Under the pieces are notes generated by a model. That model was not told the DNA's origin. It saw only the letters and a program-made list of their open reading frames with translations, and searched no databases. DNA of 64,000 nt from Salipiger pentaromativorans (lineage in GTDB: Bacteria; Pseudomonadota; Alphaproteobacteria; Rhodobacterales; Rhodobacteraceae), in NCBI RefSeq assembly GCF_024721115.1, contig NZ_JAMDHK010000009.1, positions 1 through 64,000 on the forward strand. Reading direction: 5' to 3'. Of the stretch, positions 23,886-32,169 are shown piece after piece. How positions within the stretch are numbered: position 1 is the first letter of the stretch; every line of letters starts with the position of its first letter. Position numbers and translations under genes: made by a program.

Positions 23886-25268
23886 ATGCCGTACCGTTTC
23901 GCCGATCCGCAAGCCGAAGCGCTGCCGCTGCATCTCGTCACGTCCGACGGGCTCGACGAGTGGCTGGCAACCCAGCCCGAGGCCACCCGTGCCTGGATCG
24001 CGGCCAGCGGCTTTCGCGGTGCCATTGGCGATGCGCTGCTGCTGCCGGGCGACAATGGTCTGCCCGCCACCGCGCTGGCCGGATACGGCACCGCGCAGAC
24101 CCGCCGCCGCACCCGCTTCGCCCTCGCCGCGGCGGTCCCGCGTCTCGGGTCGCGCTGTTTCCGCATCGCGTCTGGCCTGCCCGCCGAGACAGCCGCCGAA
24201 GAGGCGCTTGGCTGGCTGCTCGCCTCCTACCGCTTCACCCGCTACGCCGGCACGGCTGCCGAAAGCGCAACGCTGGTCGCGCCCGAGGGGCTCGATGCCC
24301 GGCGCATCGAGATCCTTGCCGAAGCCGAGGCCCTGACCCGCGATCTGGTCAACACGCCCGCCTCCGACATGGGTCCGCAAGAGCTTGAGAACGCCGCGCG
24401 CAGCCTTGCCGCCGAGTTCTCCGCCAGCATCGCCGTCATCTCCGGCGACAGGCTGGAGGACGACTTTCCGATGATCCATGCGGTGGGCCGCGCCAGCACT
24501 CGCCCGCCGCGTCTGATCGACCTGCGCTGGGGCCAGTCCGGCCCGACGCTGACGCTTGTGGGCAAGGGCGTCTGTTTCGATACCGGCGGGCTCAACCTGA
24601 AACCCGGCGCCTCCATGGGGCTGATGAAAAAGGATATGGGCGGTGCCGCGAATGTTCTGGGGCTCGCCCGCGCCATCATGGCGCTCGACCTGCCGCTGCG
24701 GCTGCGCGTGCTGATCCCGGCGGTGGAAAACGCGGTGTCCGGCAACGCCTTCCGCCCGCAGGACATCCTGACCTCGCGCAAGGGGCTGACCGTCGAGATC
24801 AACAACACCGACGCCGAAGGCCGTCTGGTGCTGGCCGACGCTCTGGCGCTGGCGGATGAGGAAACGCCCGATCTGATCATCTCCATGGCCACGCTCACCG
24901 GCGCCGCGAGGGTGGCGGTCGGGCCCGATCTTGCGCCCTTCTACACCGATGACGAACCGTTGGCCGCCGCGCTTGCGCAGGCCGGCGCGGCAGCGGCCGA
25001 TCCGCTCTGGCGCCTGCCGTTCTGGGATCCCTACGAAGCCAAGATCGAGCCGGGCATCGCCGATCTCGACAACGCGCCGGCGGGCGGCATGGCCGGGTCG
25101 ATCACCGCCGCGCTGTTCCTGCGCCGCTTCGTCACCGAGACGCCGCGTTACGCCCATTTCGACATCTACGCCTGGCAGCCAAGCCCCGCCCCGGCACGCC
25201 CGAAAGGCGGTCTTGGTCAGGGTCCGCGCGCCATTCTCGGCGCGCTTCCGCAGGTGCTGGGCCTGTGA
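23886..25268 (+). CDS. Leucyl aminopeptidase family protein (M17)
   Basis: 460 residues. M17 enzymes remove N-terminal residues using two metal ions in a cytosolic hexamer. The catalytic domain shows VGKGVCFDTGGLNLKP with the lysine and aspartate ligands (about 225-240), MKKDMGGAANVLG, the signature NTDAEGRLVLADAL (about 307-320) with the D/E ligands and catalytic arginine, and MATLTGAA. The N-terminal domain is shorter and diverged from PepA, as in the alphaproteobacterial side branch. Its stop overlaps the GTG of the NlpC/P60 gene, so peptide trimming and cell-wall peptide cleavage may be linked. Confidence 0.92.
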   Translation: MPYRFADPQAEALPLHLVTSDGLDEWLATQPEATRAWIAASGFRGAIGDALLLPGDNGLPATALAGYGTAQTRRRTRFALAAAVPRLGSRCFRIASGLPAETAAEEALGWLLASYRFTRYAGTAAESATLVAPEGLDARRIEILAEAEALTRDLVNTPASDMGPQELENAARSLAAEFSASIAVISGDRLEDDFPMIHAVGRASTRPPRLIDLRWGQSGPTLTLVGKGVCFDTGGLNLKPGASMGLMKKDMGGAANVLGLARAIMALDLPLRLRVLIPAVENAVSGNAFRPQDILTSRKGLTVEINNTDAEGRLVLADALALADEETPDLIISMATLTGAARVAVGPDLAPFYTDDEPLAAALAQAGAAAADPLWRLPFWDPYEAKIEPGIADLDNAPAGGMAGSITAALFLRRFVTETPRYAHFDIYAWQPSPAPARPKGGLGQGPRAILGALPQVLGL

Positions 25269-26095
25269 GCGACCGCCGTCAGACCCCGGCCAATGATCGG
25301 GTCGTCGCCCGCCGCCTGGCCGATCGCTTTCAGGATCTGACCCCGGTCGATCCCGAGCCCTGCTATATCGCCGAGCCGGTGCTGGATCTGAGCCTCTCGC
25401 CCGGCGGCAAACGCGACCGGCAGCTTCGATACGGCGACGCTTTCGATGTGCTGGAACGCCGGGGCGATCATGCCTTCGGTCATGCGCCGGATGCAAATTA
25501 CGCGGGTTGGGTTGCAATGGCGGCGCTGCGCCCCGCGACCGACCGGGCAGGCGCCACCCATCGGGTGGCGGTGCGCCAGACCCACGCCTACAGCGCCCCG
25601 GATTTCAAGACCCCCGAACGCTGCGCGCTCAGCCACCTGTCGACTCTCTCCGTCGGGCGGCAGGAGGGGCGCTTTACCGAGACAGAGCGCGGCTGGGTGC
25701 CGAGCGTGCATCTGACCGATGAGCCGGCAAAGGACTGGGTCGCGGTCGCCGCGCTTTATCTCGGTACGCCCTATCTCTGGGGCGGCAATTCCGGTTTCGG
25801 CATCGACTGTTCCGGGCTCGTCCAGGCGGGGCTGGCCGCCTGCGGCATCCTCTGTCCCGGCGACAGCGACCTGCAAGAGGCCGCGCTGGGAGAGACCCTG
25901 CCCCCCGGCACCGCGCCGCGACGCGGGGACCTGCTGTTCTGGAAAGGGCATGTGGCGCTGGTCTCGGACCCGCAGACCATGCTGCACGCCAATGTGTTTC
26001 ACATGGCGGTGGCCTATGAGCCGCTCGACGAAGCCATCCGCCGCATCGAGGCGCAGGGCGACGGGCCGGTCACCCGGCACGCCCGTCTGGCCTAG
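25265..26095 (+). CDS. NlpC/P60 family peptidase with bacterial SH3-type N terminus
   Basis: 276 residues starting at a GTG that overlaps the aminopeptidase stop. The C-terminal domain has GGNSGFGIDCSGLVQ with catalytic C182, then PRRGDLLFWKGHVALV with the catalytic histidine and MLHANVFHM. The N-terminal 130 residues have the repeat pattern of SH3-like wall-binding domains. Such enzymes cut D-glutamyl-diaminopimelate bonds in muropeptides. No signal peptide is visible, so it may act on recycled peptides in the cytosol, consistent with its pairing to an aminopeptidase. Confidence 0.9.
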   Translation: MSDRRQTPANDRVVARRLADRFQDLTPVDPEPCYIAEPVLDLSLSPGGKRDRQLRYGDAFDVLERRGDHAFGHAPDANYAGWVAMAALRPATDRAGATHRVAVRQTHAYSAPDFKTPERCALSHLSTLSVGRQEGRFTETERGWVPSVHLTDEPAKDWVAVAALYLGTPYLWGGNSGFGIDCSGLVQAGLAACGILCPGDSDLQEAALGETLPPGTAPRRGDLLFWKGHVALVSDPQTMLHANVFHMAVAYEPLDEAIRRIEAQGDGPVTRHARLA

Positions 26096-26140
26096 CGACA
26101 GTCCGGGACGGGCCATCGCCGCGTCCCGGGGCCCCGCGGA

Positions 26141-27127
26141 TCAATCGAGCGTCAGGATCGTCTGGCCGGTTGTCCGCCGCGCCTCCAGCACCCGATGCGC
26201 CTCGGCCACCTCGGCCAGCGGAAAGCGCTGGTCGATGCGGATCTTCACATCGCCCGACACCACCTTGGCGAAGAGCATCGCCGCCATCTCCTGGCAGGCG
26301 TCGTGATCGGCGATATGGGTGAACAATGTCGGCCGGGTGAGCTTGAGCGAGCCCTTCTGCCCCAGGATGCCGAGGTTGAAGTTCTCCACCGCCCCCGAGG
26401 CATTGCCGAAAGAGATCATCATCCCCAGCGGCTTCAGGCAGTCGAGCGAGCCCTCGAAGGTCGATTTCCCGACCGAATCCATCACCACGTCCACGCCCTT
26501 GCCGTCGGTCAGCTCCCGCACCTTCGCCGCCCAGTCCTCGGTGGCGTAGTTGATGCAGGCATCGGCGCCATGGGCCAGCGCCAGTGCGCATTTCTCGTCC
26601 GACCCGGCGGTGCCGATCAGCCGGATGCCTTCGGATTTGGCCCATTGGCAGGCGATCAGCCCGACCCCGCCGGCGGCGGCGTGAAACAGCACCGTATCGC
26701 CCGCCTTCAGCGGGGTCGTGCGGTGAAAGAGATACTGCACCGTCAGCCCCTTCAGCATCATCGCCGCGCCTTCCTCGAAGGGGATGGCGTCGGGCAGCTT
26801 GCAGACCTGCGCCGCGGGCATCACCCGCGCTTCGGCATAGGCCCCCGGCGGCACCGCCGCATAGGCGGCGCGGTCGCCCACGGCGAGATGGGTCACCCCG
26901 TCGCCCACCGCCTCGATAATGCCCGACGCCTCCATGCCCAGGGCATGCGGCAGGGTCATCGGATACAGGCCCGAGCGCTGATAACAGTCGATGAAGTTGA
27001 GCCCGCAGGCCGCCTGGCGAATGCGGATCTCGCCCGGGCCGGGTTCGCCCACGGGCAGGTCCACGAGCTTGAGCTTTTCGGGTCCGCCCTGTTCCTCGAT
27101 GATCACCGTCTTGGCCGTTTCTCCCAT
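26141..27127 (-). CDS. Quinone oxidoreductase, MDR family
   Basis: 328 residues of the zinc-independent medium-chain reductases (QOR type). GLNFIDCYQRSGLYP near 44 is typical of QOR, HAAAGGVGLIACQWAK near 145 is the NADPH-binding glycine motif, and GADACINYATEDW follows. It lacks the zinc ligands of alcohol dehydrogenases. It likely reduces quinones or enals by NADPH. GGAGAGG precedes the ATG at 27127; an open frame upstream is not supported. A second, different member of the family lies at 28224 on the same strand. Confidence 0.93.
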   Translation of the reverse strand: MGETAKTVIIEEQGGPEKLKLVDLPVGEPGPGEIRIRQAACGLNFIDCYQRSGLYPMTLPHALGMEASGIIEAVGDGVTHLAVGDRAAYAAVPPGAYAEARVMPAAQVCKLPDAIPFEEGAAMMLKGLTVQYLFHRTTPLKAGDTVLFHAAAGGVGLIACQWAKSEGIRLIGTAGSDEKCALALAHGADACINYATEDWAAKVRELTDGKGVDVVMDSVGKSTFEGSLDCLKPLGMMISFGNASGAVENFNLGILGQKGSLKLTRPTLFTHIADHDACQEMAAMLFAKVVSGDVKIRIDQRFPLAEVAEAHRVLEARRTTGQTILTLD

Positions 27128-27318
27128 CGTCCTCTCCTCTGCGTTCGGCGCGTGTTTGCCGCGCACCCTGCGCTCTCGGGCGCGCGGGCACAAGGGGACG
27201 TGACCGCCGCCCCGCGCGATCCGTGTTATGCTGGGCCGTACGCGGTGCCGGTCGGTCTGGCCCCGCCCGCGCTCCGGCCAGACCCGCCCTGGTGCCCCAC
27301 GCCAAAGGGAGGAGAACC

Positions 27319-28173
27319 ATGGCTCACACAATCGGAAACCCGCTGTCCTGGACCGCGCAGCGCCTGAGCGGCGCCGGTCATCACCTTGCCGCCGCCTCGC
27401 GCGCGCTGGGCAGTCAGGACATTGCCGAACCGCAGATCCGGCGGCTGGAGATGTCGGACATCGGCGCCGCGTTGCGCGCGGGCTGGGAAGATTTCGAAGC
27501 CTGCCGCAGCGACGTGATGTTCCTCGTGCTGGTCTATCCGGTCGCGGGGCTGCTGCTGATGGGGATCGGGCTGCAAATGGCACTTCTGCCGCTGCTCTTC
27601 CCGCTGATTTCGGGTTTTGCCATCCTCGGGCCGGTCGCGGCGGTCGGGCTTTATGAAATGAGCCGCCAGCGCGAGCGGGGCGAGGCGCCGCGCTGGGGCC
27701 ATGCATTCGCGGTGCTGGGCTCGCCCGGCTTCGGCGCGATGCTGATCATGGGGCTGTATCTGGCCGCGCTGTTCGTTGTCTGGATGCTCACCGCAGCCGA
27801 GATTCATGCGGCGATCATGGGGCCGGCCGTGCCCGAGAGCCTCGGTGCTTTCGCGGCGCAGGTGTTCACCACCGCCGGGGGCTGGGCGCTCATTGTCATC
27901 GGCGGCGGCGTGGGCTTTCTGTTCGCGCTGATGGCGCTGGCCACCTCGGTCGTGTCCTTCCCGCTGGTGCTCGACCGGCATGTCGGCGCGCCGTTGGCGG
28001 TGGCCACCTCGATCCGTGTGCTGCGCGAGAACCCGCGCGTGGTGCTGAGCTGGGGGGCGCTGATCGCGGCGATGATGGTGCTGGCGGCGATCCCCCTGCT
28101 TCTGGGGCTGATCGTGGTGCTGCCGGTGCTGGGCCATGCGAGCTGGCATTTTTACCGCCGCGCGGTGGTCTAG
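27319..28173 (+). CDS. DUF2189 domain-containing membrane protein
   Basis: 284 residues with six hydrophobic segments between about 65 and 275. IRRLEMSDIGAALRAGWEDFEACRSDVMFL and the later GPVAAVGLYEMSRQRERGE are the DUF2189 markers. Function is unknown. A strong GGGAGGAG precedes the ATG at 27319. It lies between two quinone oxidoreductase genes that run the other way, and is followed by a large hairpin. Confidence 0.88.
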   Translation: MAHTIGNPLSWTAQRLSGAGHHLAAASRALGSQDIAEPQIRRLEMSDIGAALRAGWEDFEACRSDVMFLVLVYPVAGLLLMGIGLQMALLPLLFPLISGFAILGPVAAVGLYEMSRQRERGEAPRWGHAFAVLGSPGFGAMLIMGLYLAALFVVWMLTAAEIHAAIMGPAVPESLGAFAAQVFTTAGGWALIVIGGGVGFLFALMALATSVVSFPLVLDRHVGAPLAVATSIRVLRENPRVVLSWGALIAAMMVLAAIPLLLGLIVVLPVLGHASWHFYRRAVV

Positions 28174-28183
28174 GCGCGCCAGT

Positions 28184-28208
28184 GAGGGGGGCAAGCCTTG
28201 CTCCCCTC
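28184..28208. terminator. Hairpin terminator between DUF2189 and quinone oxidoreductase genes
   Basis: An 11-bp stem (GAGGGGGGCAA/TTGCTCCCCTC, one wobble) with a three-base loop sits 11 bases after the DUF2189 stop and 16 bases before the end of the converging gene. There is no long T-run on either side, so it may work in both directions with moderate strength. Confidence 0.6.
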
Positions 28209-28223
28209 CCGGCAACTGCCGGA

Positions 28224-29207
28224 TCAGGCCACCTTCAGCACGATCTTGCCCACATGGGCCGAGCTTTCCATCCGCGCGTGGGCCTTTGCGGCCTCCTCCA
28301 GCGGAAACTCGGAATCCATCACCGGCGCAACCCGGCCCGCATCGAGCAGCGGCCAGACCGCCTTGCGCAGCCCGGCGGCGATGCGGGCCTTCGCCAGATC
28401 GCTTTGCGGACGCAGCGTCGATCCGGTGATCGTCAGCCGCCGCATCATCACCTGGGCAAAGTTCAACGCCACCTTGGGGCCTTGCAAAAAGGCGATCTGG
28501 ACCAGCCGCCCTTCGTCGGCCAGCGCTTTCACATTGCGCGGCAGATACTCCCCGCCGACCATATCGAGGATAAGGTTCGCACCGCCTTCGGCGCGCATCA
28601 CCTCGACAAAATCCTCCTCGCGGTAGTTGATCGCGCGTTCGGCCCCGAGCGACAGGCAGGCCGCGCATTTCTCGTCCGACCCGGCGGTGGCAAAGACCCG
28701 CGCGCCGAACGCACGGGCAAGCTGGATCGCCGTCGTCCCGATGCCTGAGGAGCCGCCATGCACCAGAAACCGCTCGCCGGCCTGGAGCCCGCCGCGTTCG
28801 AAGACGTTCGACCAGACCGTGAAAAAGGTTTCGGGCAGGCAGGCCGCCTCGCGCAAGGCCATCCCGTCGGGGACAGGCAGGCAATGCGCTGCGGGCGTCG
28901 CCACATAGTCCGCATAGCCGCCACCGGGCAGCAGCGCGCAAACCGTGTCGCCAACCGCAGGCCAGGTCACCCCGGGGCCCACCGCCGTCACCTCGCCCGA
29001 GGCTTCAAGCCCGGGAAGATCGCTTGCCCCCTTGGGCGGGGCGTAGCTGCCGGCGCGTTGCAGCGCGTCAGGCCGGTTTACACCGGCCCAGGCCACGCGG
29101 ATCACCACTTCGCCATGACCGGGTTGCGGCACTGGCCGCATCGTCAGGCGCAGCACATCAGGGCCGCCGGGTTCCGAGATCTCGACGGCGCGCATGCTGT
29201 CAGTCAT
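28224..29207 (-). CDS. NAD(P)H-quinone oxidoreductase, PIG3-like
   Basis: 327 residues. GVNRPDALQRAGSYAPPKGASDLPGLEASGEV near 44 and ALLPGGGYADYV match the PIG3/TP53I3-type branch. VHGGSSGIGTTAIQLARAFGA near 147 is the cofactor site. DEGRLVQIAFLQGPK follows. It likely transfers hydride from NADPH to quinones. The COQ9 gene on the same strand ends ten bases before this start, so the two may be co-transcribed, which would suit a quinone link. Confidence 0.92.
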   Translation of the reverse strand: MTDSMRAVEISEPGGPDVLRLTMRPVPQPGHGEVVIRVAWAGVNRPDALQRAGSYAPPKGASDLPGLEASGEVTAVGPGVTWPAVGDTVCALLPGGGYADYVATPAAHCLPVPDGMALREAACLPETFFTVWSNVFERGGLQAGERFLVHGGSSGIGTTAIQLARAFGARVFATAGSDEKCAACLSLGAERAINYREEDFVEVMRAEGGANLILDMVGGEYLPRNVKALADEGRLVQIAFLQGPKVALNFAQVMMRRLTITGSTLRPQSDLAKARIAAGLRKAVWPLLDAGRVAPVMDSEFPLEEAAKAHARMESSAHVGKIVLKVA

Positions 29208-29216
29208 GGATGTTCC

Positions 29217-29903
29217 TTATCTTGGGGCGGTCCAGCCGCCCGGCAAATCGTTCTCGCGCACGGATCGCGGTGCACGAATACTGCTTAGCACCCGCTCCGG
29301 GCCAGCGAAAACCCGTTTCAGCAACCTGTTGTCGCGCATGCGCGCCTTGGTGGTCTCGAAGCGCATCACATCTTCGATACGCCGGTCGAGAAAGTCCCAG
29401 GTTGCCTGGTGATCGGGCGAATCGTCTCCCAGCCAGTACAACACCGTCGAGGAATAGACCCCGCTCAGCGTTGCCCGCTTGGTGTACCAGTTGAAATCGC
29501 GCGCGGTGTCGCCGAGCGCGCTCCAGATCCGGTCCGCCGTACACCAGATCAGCTTGGCACCGTCAGGCGCATAGATCGGCAGGGCAAACAGCGTCGTGCC
29601 GCGCCGCACCGCCTCGCGGTCCTTGACCACCTCGATACGGGTGCGCACCGCCCGCGCCACCTTGTCCCGGTATCGGAGCCCGTCATCGTCCATTTCCTGA
29701 AGTTGGGTGACCATGGCATCGTCGCCGCGTTTGTGAAACGCCACCGCCATGTCCACCGCACCCCGCGGATAAAGCCCCCGGGCTACCACCGGGTCTATAT
29801 TCGCATCCGTCACCGCCGCGCGGAAGGTCGTTTCCGACCAGCCATCGAAGGCGACATGGTTTAGCGCCGCATCCAGCAGGCGCCCAGCTATGTCATCTGT
29901 CAT
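29217..29903 (-). CDS. COQ9 family protein
   Basis: 228 residues from the ATG at 29903, which has AAGGAG upstream; an ATG at 29927 would add eight residues without such a site. The N terminus resembles the TetR fold (RLLDAALNHVAFDGWSETTFRAAVTDA), and the C-terminal part (WCTADRIWSALGDTARDFNWYTKRATLSGVYSSTVLYWLGD) is the diagnostic COQ9 lipid-binding region. In mitochondria COQ9 presents ubiquinone precursors to COQ7. Its location next to rpsU on the opposite strand is a conserved alphaproteobacterial arrangement. Confidence 0.94.
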   Translation of the reverse strand: MTDDIAGRLLDAALNHVAFDGWSETTFRAAVTDANIDPVVARGLYPRGAVDMAVAFHKRGDDAMVTQLQEMDDDGLRYRDKVARAVRTRIEVVKDREAVRRGTTLFALPIYAPDGAKLIWCTADRIWSALGDTARDFNWYTKRATLSGVYSSTVLYWLGDDSPDHQATWDFLDRRIEDVMRFETTKARMRDNRLLKRVFAGPERVLSSIRAPRSVRENDLPGGWTAPR

Positions 29904-30018
29904 GGGGCCTCTCCTTCGACTCAACACTTAGGAGTCTAGACAATTCTGCCAAGTCGCGCTATACGGCGGCTTCCTGCAATTCCTTGCAACTCAAACTTAG
30001 AAAGGTGGTGAAAACCAC

Positions 30019-30225
30019 ATGCAGGTTAGTGTTCGCGACAACAACGTCGATCAGGCGCTCCGCGCCCTGAAGAAGAAACTGCAGCGTGAAGGCGTGTTCC
30101 GTGAAATGAAGCTTCGGCAGCATTTCGAGAAACCGTCCGAGAAAAAAGCACGCGAAAAGGCCGAGGCGATTCGCCGGGCCCGCAAGCTGGCACGCAAGAA
30201 AGCCCAGCGCGAAGGTCTTCTCTAA
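30019..30225 (+). CDS. rpsU: 30S ribosomal protein S21
   Basis: 68 residues, highly basic, with [27 protein letters not shown] at the N terminus and a lysine/arginine-rich helical C terminus, exactly the S21 pattern. It binds the 30S platform near the anti-Shine-Dalgarno region. AAAGGTGG precedes the ATG. It is followed by an intrinsic terminator and is divergent from COQ9. Confidence 0.98.
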   Translation: MQVSVRDNNVDQALRALKKKLQREGVFREMKLRQHFEKPSEKKAREKAEAIRRARKLARKKAQREGLL

Positions 30226-30274
30226 GACCCTCGCAAAAGGCCAGGTAGCGGTTCTTCCGACACCTTTCAGACGA

Positions 30275-30304
30275 CCCCCGGGGCAACGGCCTTTCGGGGG
30301 TTTG
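30275..30304 (+). terminator. Intrinsic terminator after rpsU
   Basis: CCCCCG and CGGGGG pair around a 14-base loop, followed by TTTGTCGTTT, about 50 bases after the rpsU stop. Confidence 0.8.
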
Positions 30305-30450
30305 TCGTTTCTGGGACCTTCTGACTTTGCAGCCTGCTGCGATGTCGGGTCCGGATATCCCCTATAGGTTGCGCCGAAATGTGATAGGCTCACGGTCATA
30401 CGCCGCAGGTTTCGCGGCAAGCCGTGGTTTTCACAAAAGGGTTTTCCGGC

Positions 30451-31749
30451 ATGGCCGACACTGCCGTCATTTCCATTCTCGTGCTGCTTTTGCTGGTGTT
30501 GGTTTTCATGCTGGTGCGGCGTAAGGGCGACGGGGCCAACCGATCCACCCCGCCCGAGACCCGCGGCAGCGCACCGCCCGAGCCGGAAGAGCAGGCTGAG
30601 GAGGCGGCCCCTCCGCCCGAGCCGGCGCCCGCGCCAGAGCCCTCCCGTGCCGAGCCGCCCTGGGAGCGCGAAGAGGCCGCGCCACTGCCCGAGGCCACGG
30701 CGCTGGCCCCCGAGGATGATCGGTTCTGGGTGCAAAGGCTGTTTTTCGGCACCGACCGCACTATCGACCGTCAGGAAGAGACCGGTCCGGTCTTCGGCCA
30801 TAAGCGCGCCAATACGCTGACGCTCGGCCATACCGACATCACCATCCCGCGCGGGGCGCATCGGCTGGGCCATGTGGAGCGGCCCAAGGAAATCACGCTG
30901 TTCAAGGTCACGCTCTGGAAACAGACAGAGGATCCGGCAAAGCACTTCACCGTGCACAAGACCGAAATCCTGACCGAGACCGCCTTTACCGACATGGCCG
31001 CCGAAGCGGCGCAAAGCGCGGAAACCTATGCCAACACCGCCTTTGTCTTCATCCACGGTTTCAACACCACCTTCGCCGAGGCGATGTTCCGTGCCGCGCA
31101 ACTTGCCCATGATCTGGGCTTTGACGGCCCGGCCTTCGCCTATAGCTGGCCCTCGGTGGGCGAGACGCTGGATTATGTCACCGACATGGACAGCGCCGAC
31201 AACGCCACCCCCTTCATGGACCGGTTCCTCGAGGTCGTCTTCAACGTGCCGGGGGTCGAGAAGGTGCATCTGATCGCCCATTCCATGGGCAATGCCGCGC
31301 TGGCGCAGCTTCTGACCCATGCCGGCACCCGACTGGGGCAGCGGGGGCAGGCGATCGAGCAGATGGTGCTGGCGGCCCCCGATCTGGACGCCGGCGAGTT
31401 CGGCAATATCTACCGGCATTTCACCGCCGTGGCGAAAGGGGTGACGCTTTACGCCTGCGCCTCGGACCGGGCGCTGCTGGCGGCGCAGAAGATCCGCGGC
31501 AACTATATCCGTCTGGGCGATGTGGGCCCCGACGGGCCGATGGTGGTGCCCGGGGTCGATTCCATCGACGTCAGCGCCGTGGGCACCGATCTGTTCTCGC
31601 TCAACCACAATGTCTATGCGCAGGATCGCGGCGTGCTCGACGATCTCGGCGCGCTGTTCCTGACCGGGCAGCGCCCGCCAAAGCTGCGGATGCCCACCTT
31701 GCAGGAAATCGCCGGGCAGCGGGGCCTCTACTGGCGCATGCCGGGCTGA
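30451..31749 (+). CDS. Membrane-anchored alpha/beta hydrolase (DUF900)
   Basis: 432 residues. One membrane helix (about 5-24) is followed by a proline/glutamate-rich linker (about 35-85) and then a DUF900-type alpha/beta hydrolase domain. FVFIHGFNTTFAEA near 200 forms the oxyanion region; LIAHSMGNAAL near 273 contains the nucleophile serine; LAAPDLDAGEF supplies a probable acid. Substrates of DUF900 enzymes are not known; an esterase acting in the periplasm is inferred. I take the ATG at 30451 (AAAGGG upstream); a GTG at 30424 is possible. A terminator overlaps the stop. Confidence 0.9.
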   Translation: MADTAVISILVLLLLVLVFMLVRRKGDGANRSTPPETRGSAPPEPEEQAEEAAPPPEPAPAPEPSRAEPPWEREEAAPLPEATALAPEDDRFWVQRLFFGTDRTIDRQEETGPVFGHKRANTLTLGHTDITIPRGAHRLGHVERPKEITLFKVTLWKQTEDPAKHFTVHKTEILTETAFTDMAAEAAQSAETYANTAFVFIHGFNTTFAEAMFRAAQLAHDLGFDGPAFAYSWPSVGETLDYVTDMDSADNATPFMDRFLEVVFNVPGVEKVHLIAHSMGNAALAQLLTHAGTRLGQRGQAIEQMVLAAPDLDAGEFGNIYRHFTAVAKGVTLYACASDRALLAAQKIRGNYIRLGDVGPDGPMVVPGVDSIDVSAVGTDLFSLNHNVYAQDRGVLDDLGALFLTGQRPPKLRMPTLQEIAGQRGLYWRMPG

Positions 31750-31774
31750 AAGCGCAGCGCCTCGCGGCGCTTTT
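31749..31774 (+). terminator. Intrinsic terminator after the DUF900 hydrolase
   Basis: AAAGCGC and GCGCTTT pair around a 12-base GC-rich loop starting at the last base of the stop codon, ending in TTTT. Confidence 0.7.
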
Positions 31775-31821
31775 CCAAGATGTGATCTCCGGCGCGAAAG
31801 CGGGGATGCTAGGGTCGCGGC

Positions 31822-32169
31822 ATGCGACCGCTTTTCGCCCTCCTGCTCCTTGGCGCCCCCGCGCTGGCCGACCCGTCCAAGATCGTCGCGGCAGAGGCCG
31901 TGCCGCAAAGCGATGGCTGGCGCATCTCGGTCACGTTGCGCCATCCCGATACTGGCTGGGCGCATTATGCGGATGGCTGGCGGATCGAGGCGGAGGACGG
32001 CACGATCCTCGGCACCCGTGTCCTCACGCATCCGCATGAGGCCGAGCAGCCCTTCACGCGGTCGCTTTCCACTGTCGCGATCCCGCAGGGCATGGCGCGC
32101 GTCTATATCCGCGCGCGCTGCCTCGTGGATGGCTGGTCGGCGGATCGCAACCCTCTCGATCTGCCCTAG
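31822..32169 (+). CDS. Hypothetical exported protein
   Basis: 115 residues with a clear Sec signal peptide: MRPLFALLLLGAPALA then a cut before DPSK. The mature domain of about 99 residues appears beta-rich (GWRISVTLRHPDTGWAHYADGWRIEAEDGT) and keeps many tryptophans, a pattern of small periplasmic beta-sandwich proteins. I do not recognise a named family. Its TAG stop shares the CTAG with the stop of the converging membrane protein gene. Confidence 0.72.
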   Translation: MRPLFALLLLGAPALADPSKIVAAEAVPQSDGWRISVTLRHPDTGWAHYADGWRIEAEDGTILGTRVLTHPHEAEQPFTRSLSTVAIPQGMARVYIRARCLVDGWSADRNPLDLP

